DNA of 64,000 nucleotides. Origin: Phytophthora hibernalis. Its lineage: Eukaryota > Oomycota > Peronosporomycetes > Peronosporales > Peronosporaceae. The position numbers were made by a program, and so were the translations under genes. Below, piece by piece: positions 55,527-64,000 of the stretch (within the stretch, counting starts at the first letter, position 1; the number at the start of each line of letters is the position of its first letter). The stretch lies in assembly GCA_012656075.1 (NCBI GenBank), contig JAAKBF010000009.1, positions 558,001 to 622,000 on the forward strand, in the 5' to 3' direction. The notes under the pieces are model-generated. The model saw only the letters and a program-made list of their open reading frames with translations, searched no databases and was not told the origin of the DNA.

Positions 55527-55591
55527 GGTTGGCTCACAGCCAACCGGTACCATGTACCATGGACTCTAAAGAGTGACATCCGTCACTCTTT
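55527..55591. repeat. Three consecutive hairpins in 65 bp
   Basis: GGTTGGCTCACAGCCAACC (55527-55545), GGTACCATGTACC (55546-55558) and AAAGAGTGAC with GTCACTCTTT (55568-55591, 4-nt loop) are perfect palindromic hairpins placed almost head to tail. They lie just upstream of the gypsy-type coding remnants, most likely in its LTR or leader. Confidence 0.75.
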
Positions 55592-55606
55592 ATGTAACTT
55601 GGATAC

Positions 55607-58600
55607 ATGTCGGTACATTCTCCACCTACCATCCATCATGGTCGTATGCTCGGTGCTAGTTATTCGTACTTACTGCATTCACAAGCGGAGGTGTTGGCGA
55701 CGTTAGCAGAACGTGAGGCTCCGATTGTTGATAGCGAGATTAGCGAAGCGCAAGAAGAGACCTGGACAGAACAAGCACTTCTCCTCCGACACCAGAGGGT
55801 GGCGCACAAACTGGTGCAGGTGTCGCGAATTCTGCAGAGCACGACAGAAGAAATCATGCGCTTGGTGCAAGGGATTCGTGCTGCCATGGAACTCGGTGGT
55901 CACCTCGTTCCCCTAGCGACGGATGTAGCCAAAGTGCGTATGATGCGTAAAGCGGCTAGGGAGGAGGCCAAGGTTCATCGCGTCGAGCGTGGGCCACGGC
56001 TGCGGACAGAGGTGCTGAACAGGTCGAGCACGTGTTGCAGGAACGCGATGCAGAAGTGGAACGACGGAGACGGGTGCAGGCCGAGGAGGCCCATGATGAG
56101 CTGGAGCAGCGTCGAACCAGTCGACGATGAGAAGATCCGACGAAGGTCCTACGGCAGGATCAACGTACTCGCGTGAGTCTGGTTCAGCGAGCCACGGACT
56201 TGGCGTTGGTGAATGTGGCCCGGAACACAAATGTGGAGGCTGACGACGGCCTACCGACGGCCATCATGGACAGAAATGCCTAAAAGCACGCGGTGAAGTG
56301 GGACAGTTGCGCCCGCTATTCTGTGGCCGGAACTGAGTGGATGCAGCGAGAGGAGCGTGTATGACGACCAGCGCCTGTAGACTACGTGGAAGGCGTTGGA
56401 GGCTTCCTGCTTGACGTACTTGGGTTGTGGACCTTCAAGATGTGCAATGTCTTTGGACAAGTGGTAAATGTGACGGCATGTATCGTAGAAGGGTGCACGT
56501 CGGAGTTTCTCATGGGACTCGACTTCCTGAAGAAGCATCGGGCCAATATGGACTTCGACGCGAACGAAGTGCGGTATTTCGAGAAGGAACTACTGGTTGT
56601 GATTCCCTTCGGACTCAAGGCATTGACGACGGTGAGACGCGTGTCGCACCAGTGCGGCTTGCACGACTAGTCAATCTCACACAGGGAGCAGTAGCGCCAA
56701 TATCCGTAGCTGTGGTGGCTCCGGAAGGAGAGCAAGGCATGTTCGTGCCAACGCAAAACTACGACGCGGTAATGCTGGCGACGACGGTGACCCACGTAAG
56801 TAAGGGTAAGGCTCTCATCCCCGCCATTAACCTACGGGGAGAGCGCATGAGGCCACCTAACAAGAAATAGTTGGGTGTGTGGGTCTTGGACATGGAGCTG
56901 CTCGAGTTGAATAACGGGCTGGAACCGGGCAAAGTCGACGAGTGCGGCCCTGGGCGACACAGAGACTCTACTGGAGAACGAAGACGAAGTGCGTGTGGGA
57001 AGTCACGACGACGACACCCGGAGAAGATTCGTGAAGTTATTGCGAGCCTATCGGGGGTGACGACGAGCAAAGGGGCATACCGCCGGTGACGACACTTGAC
57101 GTTCAGCACCACATCGACACGCAGGGCACGGCGCCCATCATGTTGAAGTTGAAACGCCAACGGCAAGTGCAATCCGATGAAGCCGTGGTAGATGACAACG
57201 TGTCTACTATGTTACAAGCTGGCGTGATTGAGGAGGAGAACGGCGCTTGGGGCTTTCCAGTCGTCCTAGTGCGCTAAAAGGATGGCGAGGTTGGCTTCTG
57301 CATCAACTATGGGGCACTGAACAAAGTCATCACGAGAGATGTGTACCCGCTACCACGTATCGACGAGACGCTGGAGGCGTTGAGTGGGGCGCGGCTTTCG
57401 CGACGCTTGACTTACGATCGGGCTATAGGCAGGTCAGCATGGGGCGGGAGGACCGCGATAAGACCGCCTTCACCACCAAGGTTGGTCTGTACCGTTTCAT
57501 CCGTATGCCGTTTGGGTCAATGAACGCCCCTCCACCTTTCAGCGTATGATGAATGGCGTGTTACGAAGCTTAACGTGGACGACCTGTCTGGTCTACCTCG
57601 ACGACATTGTTGTGTTCACGCGCGGAGGTCTCGATCGATATCTGGTTCAGTTGGCTGAGGTGTTGCAGCGGTTGTCCTCAGCTGGGCTAACACTAAATCT
57701 CAGGAAGAGTGTCTTTGCGACAGACACCATGGACTATCTTGGCCACGAATTGAGTGGGGATGGTGCACGTGCGGTGAACCGACTGATAAAGGCGGTGACT
57801 GAGTTCAAGCGGCCTGCAGACCCGGTCGAAGTGAAGCGCTTCGTCCATTTGGCAGCTACTACCGTAAGTTCATCGCGGCCTTCAGATCTATCATGGCCCC
57901 GATGACCAAGTTATTGAAGAAAAACGTCGAGTGGGAATGGATGGAGGCACAAGAATTTGCGTTCGAGAGAGCGAAGGCGGCGTTGACCATGAAGCCCCTC
58001 CGACTTCCGACTCCCATTTCACTTGGCGACCGATGCGAGTAAGGTGGGTCTGGGAGCCTGTTTGATGCAAGACCAGGGCCGTGGATGGCAGCCAATAGTA
58101 AGGTGAACAACAACGCAGAGCCCAACTACTCCATCACGAAGCGCGAGTGTTTGGCTGTAGTGTGGGCCGTGAAGCTGTTCCGCCCGTACTTGTACGGACA
58201 AACGTTCGAGATCATCACCGACCACGCAGTCCTGAAATGGCGGATGGCACGGCCCAATCTAGCTGGGCGCTTCCACCGGTGGTCCCTAACGCTGCAGGAA
58301 TATGAGTTTGGCATCGTCTACCGGCCTAGGGCTACTAACGTTGTCGCCGATGCACTCTCGCGGGCTCCAGCAGCAGTGTTGGCGGCTGAAGGCAGGAAGG
58401 AAAGACGGAAACGACGAGCGGAGACTCAAGGAGCGGAATCGAAGTAAAAACTGAGGAGTGCGAACCCACGGCAACTGGGATTTCGACCGAGAACGAACGA
58501 ACCGCAACCGAGGCGGTGGGAGTGCAGAGAGATCCAACAGCGGCAGGGGAACCCGGCCATATGTCGAAGGCGGTAAAAATACCGCCAAATGAGCAACCGC

Positions 58601-59432
58601 TCGGGTTAGGCGAGCTCGAAGTCGCCAGGAACGATGGTCGTTAGACGTCCAGTCCGCAATTCGAGAGCTTCCGCCCGCGCATACAGTTGGCAAAGAAACG
58701 AGAAGAGACTGCTGCGGCCGCCCAACCCCCTATGGCGCCACCAGCGACGACCCGAAAACGACTGTGCAGGAGGCTTCAGCGGAGCCATCTACGGTGTCGA
58801 CTGCGAGTGCTGCTAAACCTGCTGACGATGGTGCGCTGACGGCCACGGAAAACGTGATACGCCCTGGACCCCAGACCAGAACGCGTCAGGTGATTTGGGC
58901 AGACTCTGTCAAGGGCGACAAAACATAAGCGGAAGTGACGACAGCAGAGGTGGCGCCACGAACGACGAGGGCAGGGACGGCACGGAAGGGCGTACTGGTT
59001 ACGCCCGCGAAACTAAACCGCCAGTGGTGATGACGGAAGACGTAGTCAAGTCAGTCGGGGACGCGCGAACCGCAAGGCGGGAGCTGTGATAAGCGACGGC
59101 GGTAATGGGGTGGACTCGGTCCTGTCTAGAAAACCAAGCGGGCAGCGGAGTCAACGAACTATGGTGAAGTCAAAGACGAGGGCGACGACGAGTGGCGTGG
59201 GCGACGATGTGATAAGTGGGCGAGGTGCAGACTCGGAAGTCGAAAGCAGGGTAGTGAACGAGGGCCCGACAAATGAGGAATATGAGCTGATGGAGGATAC
59301 GGACGACACATTGCAGCTCACAGACAATGAGATCGTGGCGGCACAAGGGCACAGTCGACTGGTGCAACGGATGCTGAAGGCTGGCATCCAGCACGGTATG
59401 AAGGTGGATAAATTGTTCGGTCTGGTAGGCAT
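55607..59432 (+). mobile_element. Ty3/gypsy retrotransposon, decayed
   Basis: Gypsy domains in order on the forward strand: a helical gag-like region (55,607-56,170), the end of the aspartic protease (EFLMGLDFLKKHRANMDFD near 56,520), RT (LDLRSGYRQVSMGREDRDKT near 57,420 and YLDD near 57,594), RNase H (KRECLAVVWAVKLFRPYLYG near 58,150) and the linker with the start of integrase (LQLTDNEIVAAQ near 59,315). Frameshifts and stops occur between all of these (for example TAA at 57,276-57,278). The integrase core is missing because a MULE-like segment begins at about 59,433. Confidence 0.85.
57086..58447 (+). pseudogene. gypsy reverse transcriptase-RNase H remnants
   Basis: Pieces in several frames: 57,086-57,277 (MLQAGVIEEENGAWGFPVVL), about 57,280-57,545 (INYGALNKVITRDVYPLPRI, spread over two frames), 57,546-57,905 with the YLDD catalytic site and YLGHELSGDG, then RNase H 58,085-58,447 (TFEIITDHAVLKWRMARPNL, ending near ADALSRAP). 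No single open frame covers both domains. Confidence 0.85.
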
Positions 59433-59991
59433 TGGTTACACATCAAATGGTGTCGACGATCGGAGCGCACAACTCGTCATCACGCATGCCAAAGAGTGCC
59501 ACGTGTTTTTGCGGGGTGTTGCAACTAGATTGTCTGCAGACATTCTCTTCAAAGTGAAAAAAGAGTGGGAGCGGTTCGTCACACTCATGGCGGATTCAAC
59601 TTGCGAGAGGGCCCTCAAGTTTTTTACTACTTGGAACATTCATTGCTCGAACCGAACGTACAAGTACGATGATGTTGATTGGACATGTACATGTCTGTTC
59701 TATATTAGTCAGCATTTGCCGTGCCACCACCTCATGCATATTGCAAGCAAAGGCCATGGATTCAAACATCTTCCTGTCATGGCAATTGATGAACGGTGGA
59801 GTGTGGCGTGTGCATCGGATGTGAAAGAGGAGCTTGCAGCTGCAGCCGATTCATTGGAACCGATTGTGGAGATGTCAAAATTAAAGTTGCCGAAAATAAG
59901 GTTGTCGTATGATGATAGAATGCAGAATTACATCACCAGCGAGGACACCAAAGCAGGTGGTATACATACGTCTCTGCCGCAACGAACGTGA
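59086..59991 (+). CDS. Chimeric ORF: gypsy integrase start joined to MULE SWIM domain
   Basis: A 301-aa open frame. Residues 1-115 belong to the gypsy linker and integrase N-terminus (ELMEDTDDTLQLTDNEIVAA, then KLFGLVGI). From about residue 117 the text changes to a Mutator-like transposase C-terminus: AKECHVFLRGVATRLSADIL, then the SWIM zinc finger CTCLFYISQHLPCHHLMHIA with the C-x-C ... C-x-H ligand pattern. The join is in frame. It most likely arose by insertion or rearrangement; whether it is transcribed is unknown. Confidence 0.6.
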   Translation: MISDGGNGVDSVLSRKPSGQRSQRTMVKSKTRATTSGVGDDVISGRGADSEVESRVVNEGPTNEEYELMEDTDDTLQLTDNEIVAAQGHSRLVQRMLKAGIQHGMKVDKLFGLVGIGYTSNGVDDRSAQLVITHAKECHVFLRGVATRLSADILFKVKKEWERFVTLMADSTCERALKFFTTWNIHCSNRTYKYDDVDWTCTCLFYISQHLPCHHLMHIASKGHGFKHLPVMAIDERWSVACASDVKEELAAAADSLEPIVEMSKLKLPKIRLSYDDRMQNYITSEDTKAGGIHTSLPQRT

Positions 59992-60250
59992 ACAGGTCGT
60001 GTTATCTTCAGCCGATAAATATTCGTACGCGAAAGCTATGCTAGAGCCACTTCTCGAACACTTGTCAAACCTATCAGGTGCTGAGGAGCTCAGCGCATGA
60101 AGGAAACGGTGGAAATAGGTCTAAAACGCGGGACGTCCATCTCAATCAAGACCGAAAGGCCTGTCAGAGATGTCACCAATGGTGAGAATGATAGAACGAC
60201 TCGCAATTTGAGTCTGATCAGAAGATTGGATGCATCTTCGGAAGTGACGT
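59433..60250 (+). mobile_element. MULE (Mutator-like) transposase C-terminal remnant
   Basis: Begins inside the chimeric ORF with the SWIM domain and continues past its stop in shifted frames (DKYSYAKAMLEPLLEHLSNL near 60,010-60,080, then TVEIGLKRGTSIS near 60,110). No transposase DDE core, N-terminus or terminal inverted repeat is present. Confidence 0.6.
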
Positions 60251-60272
60251 CCTCCGGGGCGTGGCATCCGCA

Positions 60273-61007
60273 ATGCCTACCGAGCAAGAAGAACGCGTGA
60301 CTGCGTTCAACGCGTTCGAGCGCGAGCTCATCGCGCATGTGCAGGTAAATCTGCAGGATTCTATGACTAAGCTGAAGCCGGTACAACCCCACCCTTTACG
60401 GCTGGTTGTACCTCCGTTTGAATGGAAGGAAGGCGAAAACCTTCACTTCTGGATCCGAGAAGCAGAGATCGCCATGAAGGCGGGTCTCATCACGGATGAA
60501 GACATACGCGTTGCGTTGTCTAATCTTGGCGGGCGTGCCAAGAAATGGGCATACACGCTGGTGACGACGACTCCTGGATGCTTCGCATCTTGGGCACTGT
60601 TGTGCGAGCGGCTTGGCATTGCTTTCCCGGGAAACGATGCCTTCCGATAACGTTCACGGTTTCTCGCTTGCAAGCAAGGGAAACGTGAGCTGTACGAGTA
60701 CGTACAAGAGATGCGCACGTTGGCGTCATCTCTGGTTGGAAACCCTCTCGCCGAAGACGTCAAGGCAACGGTCTTCATGGACGGCTTGAAGGTCGGTCCT
60801 GCGCGCACGCAGCTGTTCCGCGTGCACGCATCCACCATGGAGGAGGCGATTAAGCTCACCCTCCAAGAAGAGTACATCCATAAGCAGGCTGGCACTTCGG
60901 TTGTTGCACCAGTTGTCGTCGTGGACAACGAGCCAGCGCCCCTGGACTTGAGCTCTGCTGATAGGCCCACTGCTATACATGCGGCGGACTGGGACACTAC
61001 CAACTAG
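60273..61007 (+). pseudogene. Ty3/gypsy gag with one in-frame stop
   Basis: Starts MPTEQEERVTAFNAFERELI. The retrotransposon-gag domain follows: PPFEWKEGENLHFWIREAEI, then a TAA at 60648-60650. It continues in the same frame (SRFLACKQGKRELYEYVQEM, VFMDGLKVGPARTQLFRV) to TAG 61005-61007. Changing only the TAA would leave 240+ codons open, so decay is recent or the stop is an error. It follows the MULE remnant directly, so it belongs to a second gypsy copy. Confidence 0.8.
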
Positions 61008-61788
61008 TCTGTCCCTCTACTGGAGTGGTAAAGAAACCATTCCTGAAAGCTCAATGGTCTAGTGGTCGCTGGCGCTAGCCGCGGTCGTCTGGCCAATGAT
61101 ACCCCGGCCACCAGTAGTCGGTGAGGGACTTTGTCTCTCAAGTTGGCGAAAGCAACGCTTGGTTGCTGATAGTACATGCGAGTGTACGGGGATGTGAATA
61201 TCCCTTGGAAGTTTCGATACCTGGGGCGTCAATTGATTCTGTACGCCGCCGGGGTATTGCCAACGCTCTGTGTGAGAGCAATGACATTGGTCTATATAGA
61301 CCTGGTTGTCACAGGTTCGAATACCTGCACAACATTAGGCCGTACGCTGCCACGAACGCACGCACCCTTGAACCGTACGTGGTTGTAAACACGTACGATG
61401 TCCACTAGGGTTTGCTGTGTCACACACGCACTGTGAGCTATTTGGCGTGATAGGCGCTTAGGGGCTAGCCGGCCTCCGGGCTCTGACAGAGCATTGGTGT
61501 GTAATGTTCCCACCTCTGTCCGGAACCGAGGCTCCCATGGACGCCGGTGAAATATCACGGAGGCCTCTGTTGCTAACGAACCTGCAACAAGCCCAAGGGT
61601 CTTGGGTGTCTCCAGACCCGCGAGGGTAGATTCAATGCCAGCATCTTCCAGCGCACCAAGTCGATTGCGTACGGGCAGCGACGGAGTCCGTAAAGGACGA
61701 CGCCCGTCTATAAGAGGGCGTAAGCCCATGTGAGACCGGAGAGGTCGAGACCGTGACCAGCGCCGAGATTGCTAGCGGCAGCTTTCTA

Positions 61789-62975
61789 GTGTGGGTAACA
61801 TAGTTCCACACCGACCGGTACAGGCTCCAGGTGTTGTACAAAGACAAGTAACGGCTTTGTGTATCACAGGACCACGGCAAGAGTCCCGACGCGATGTCAG
61901 GACTGACGCTCCAGGAAGAATCTCGGAGTCAACGACGACTCCTTCGGCATCGCCACCAGAAGAATGTTATCACATCTTCGACGGCGTGACTGGACGCAAG
62001 GTCACGTTCGAGTCTGTCTAGTTGAAGACCCTGCCGGAGATGTCGGACCTCCTGCATCGCGATGCTACGCGTATCGACAGGGCTTCATGCCCAGCATGTT
62101 TGACTACAACACCAGTAGACATCGCTGTCAGTCGTCACGCCGTATGGGCTTCGACCGACGTACTGTTGATAAGTACAACCGCAATGGTGGATTAAGTCCA
62201 CGTGAGGTCAAGAAAGCCAAGACCGTGGCCAAGGACGAGGTGCGTTATGCGACCTCTAGTGTGGGTAACCAAGTACCACACGGAGTCAAACAGGACTCTT
62301 GAAGCCTCCACCAATACGCCTCTGGACGTGGGTAACCAAGTTCCATGTCAAGATGACCATCGACGACGCCGTCGCCGGCACATGTCGGGCTGGTCTTGTA
62401 TCAGACCGGAGTCGCTACGAACGACTCGGAGCAAAGCTTCCCAAGCATGGACTGCTCGATGGCGTGAGGCCGTACGTGGACGTGGTGTCGACGAACACAC
62501 TGTACCACCTCCTACTGGATCGGCACGGAGTCAATGATTAATCTCGTGCCCAGGACAACGTACTGTGTCACGGGACACACGGTCACCCAGACCTAAACTG
62601 AAGAGGAAGTCGCAGGTTGCGCTTCCTGTGTGGGTAACATAGATCCACACACCATGGCGGGTAACATAGTTCCGCATAGAACCATCACAGCTCGGAGAGG
62701 TGAGGTCGGGATGATCTTACCTGGCGTGGGTAAACATCGTTCCACGTCAAGTCGCGCAGACTCAAACTGCTCGTGGGCTGTCAGCATGTCAGCCGCGCTC
62801 GACACGGTCACCCAGACCTAAACGGAAGAGGGAGATGCATGTTGCGCTTCCTGTGTGAGTAACACAGTCCCACACACCAAGGCGGGTAACATAGTTCCGC
62901 ACGAGTCGTAACAACTCGGAAGAGGTGAGGCCATTAAGACCTTACCTGACGTGGGTAACAACGTTCCACGTGTAG
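61789..62975 (+). repeat. Family of hairpins with GTAACATAGTT-type loops
   Basis: Copies at 61789 (GTGTGGGTAACATAGTTCCA and following CAC), 62259, 62323, 62628, about 62659, 62724, 62850, about 62883 and 62948. Each has a 5-6 bp stem (GTGTGG with CCACAC, GCGG with CCGC, or CGTGG with CCACG) closing a conserved GTAAC..AGTT loop. The stems covary between copies while the loop is kept. Confidence 0.7.
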
Positions 62976-63030
62976 TCGCGCAGACTTAAACTGCTAGGTT
63001 CCGGCTGCATGCCAGCCGCAGTTGACAAGG
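62581..63030 (+). repeat. 225-bp tandem repeat, two copies
   Basis: GGTCACCCAGACCTAAAC occurs at 62581 and again at 62806; the two 225-bp units share the same order of hairpins and the GCGCAGACT(T/C)AAACTGCT segment. Identity is high but imperfect. Confidence 0.8.
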
Positions 63031-63289
63031 TCCACCGGACACGGCCTTTGGTCGTAAGGGGGAAGAGGCTCGGAAATACCTTTCCTCCCGAGTCACGGTT
63101 GAGACTAGCTTCCTTACGGAATGCGTTGTTGGTATGGCCAACAACTGTGTGAGTAATACTAGCGTACAGGCACGTACGGCTACACCGACAGCAATTGGGT
63201 GCTGACGTTAAGCTTGTGGCACTCGGGGTGGCTGTGGTAAATGTAATGCACAGTGTACTTCTGGTGTATGGGTCATGTCCCTAAACAAC

Positions 63290-63545
63290 GTCGCGGTGGT
63301 GAACCCGTACGTCGCCATGGTCGTGAACCCACACGCCGTTACGATCATCGACATGTACACCGACGTGGTGTACGTCTACGTGTCATGGGTCGTACATCGC
63401 CGTGATGTACACCTACGTGGGCGTTTACTTGTGCGCTAACATGGTCATGAACCCGTACACCGACGTGGTCATGAACCCGTACGCCAACGGGGTCATGAAC
63501 CTGTACGCCCACGTGGCCATGGGCCTGTACGCGGTCATGGTCATC
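63290..63545. repeat. Degenerate minisatellite, about 27-bp unit
   Basis: Variants of GACGTGGTCATGAACCCGTA plus seven bases repeat about nine times. In the reverse frame they encode a 9-residue His/Val repeat (HVGVRVHDH-like). It has no other coding support. Confidence 0.8.
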
Positions 63546-64000
63546 TAAATGACCGAGTGTCGTGCAGGCATGCACGCACTCTGATCATGTCCACCAGGTA
63601 ACCCGCCACAATGCTAGAAATACCGTTAAGTACGTCGGTGTCGATGCCCGACACCGACGCGTCTTTAGTTTAATACCCAAGACGCGGGGATGAGCTTACG
63701 GCTCCACCCGGCAAACTCTAGGCTTATAATAGCGGCCGTCGAATGCCAACCTGAAGCATGGTGCTTCTATGCTATGGTCAATGCATGACCTGAGCCCGTG
63801 TACGGCTGCGAGGATTCACTCGGGGTCGGACGTGGCTAGCGTGACCCATACCAGGCTGCTATTATGCCAGGAGATGAGGTGCGAGCTCACTCCACTCTTG
63901 GATTCAAGGTGTAGCACCGCGCGGGAGGAACAAGACACACGAAGTGGCAGGAGGGCCCACGGGTCCTGCGGGTAAAACTGCGGGTGGTCAACGAGGCCCA

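Larger units (their letters stand above)
61008..64000. other. Repeat-rich tail, no supported gene
   Basis: Nearly 3 kb without a defensible gene. It holds a family of short hairpins, a 225-bp tandem repeat and a minisatellite (listed separately). Short open frames here have no domains. It is probably non-coding sequence of the second gypsy-type element plus local repeats. Confidence 0.5.

Noticed and set aside
59433..59991. SWIM-domain part as an independent host gene
   Set aside because: It continues in broken frames with further MULE-like sequence after its stop and begins inside gypsy sequence.
61255..61345. tRNA-like segment (GGTTCGAATACC resembling a B box, with TGGTCTAGTGG at 61,055 resembling an A box)
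   Set aside because: The T-arm pairs over only four bases, the two boxes are about 250 bp apart, and no acceptor or anticodon stem can be drawn. A tRNA gene or SINE is not supported.
61789..63030. Spaced repeats read as a CRISPR array
   Set aside because: Units vary in stem sequence and spacing, the spacers are themselves repeated, and the genome is eukaryotic.

Overview
This window looks like nuclear DNA of an oomycete, most like Phytophthora. The genes are GC-rich and tightly packed. They are split by short GT-AG introns, mostly 52-110 nt, and many gene pairs are divergent with only about 100-240 bp between starts. The repeats (Ty1/copia, Ty3/gypsy, Tc1-like and MULE elements, plus a possible Crinkler-type fragment) also fit an oomycete. 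No prokaryotic signals (operons, Shine-Dalgarno sites) are present. The genus is inferred, not proven.

Positions 1-43,101 are gene-dense. From the left: a 98-residue-repeat protein ending in an ABCG-like fragment; a coiled-coil protein; a four-helix membrane protein; a decayed Crinkler-like fragment; a RAD5/HLTF-type SNF2-RING repair helicase; the tRNA methylthiotransferase CDK5RAP1; prefoldin subunit 6; a coiled-coil protein; an STI1-domain co-chaperone; ketopantoate hydroxymethyltransferase (PanB) with a decayed inverted copy beside it; an unknown protein; an Ig/WD40/IQ protein; a zinc-ribbon protein; a VOC/glyoxalase-fold protein; a TPR-like protein; mitochondrial ribosomal mL54; LSm5; carnosine N-methyltransferase; a small acidic ORF; proteasome deubiquitinase RPN11/PSMD14; two same-strand Gfo/Idh/MocA (inositol-dehydrogenase-like) paralogues around a 1,043-aa coiled-coil/IQ protein; a SAP-SURF2 protein; a TPR-Aha1-N co-chaperone; a PINX1-like G-patch protein; an RBM28/NOP4 multi-RRM protein; and a Calx-beta single-pass membrane protein. 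SURF2, PINX1 and RBM28/NOP4 form a small neighbourhood with nucleolar or ribosome-biogenesis themes. The remaining genes are mixed housekeeping functions.

Positions 43,148-64,000 are repeat-rich and hold no intact host gene that I can defend. They contain a decayed Ty1/copia element bracketed by inverted LTR-like repeats and split by an 845-bp TA-flanked TIR insertion. Then come a Ulp1/C48-like protease remnant, a Tc1-like transposon with a short derivative copy, and a decayed Ty3/gypsy element that runs in frame into a MULE SWIM-domain fragment. A gypsy gag with one stop follows, and finally a 3-kb tail of hairpin repeats, a 225-bp tandem repeat and a 27-bp minisatellite.

Many genes that should be intact, including essential ones such as PSMD14, carry single-base indels, mostly in short homopolymer runs. 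I read these mainly as assembly errors. Coding spans below run across them and each break is stated.
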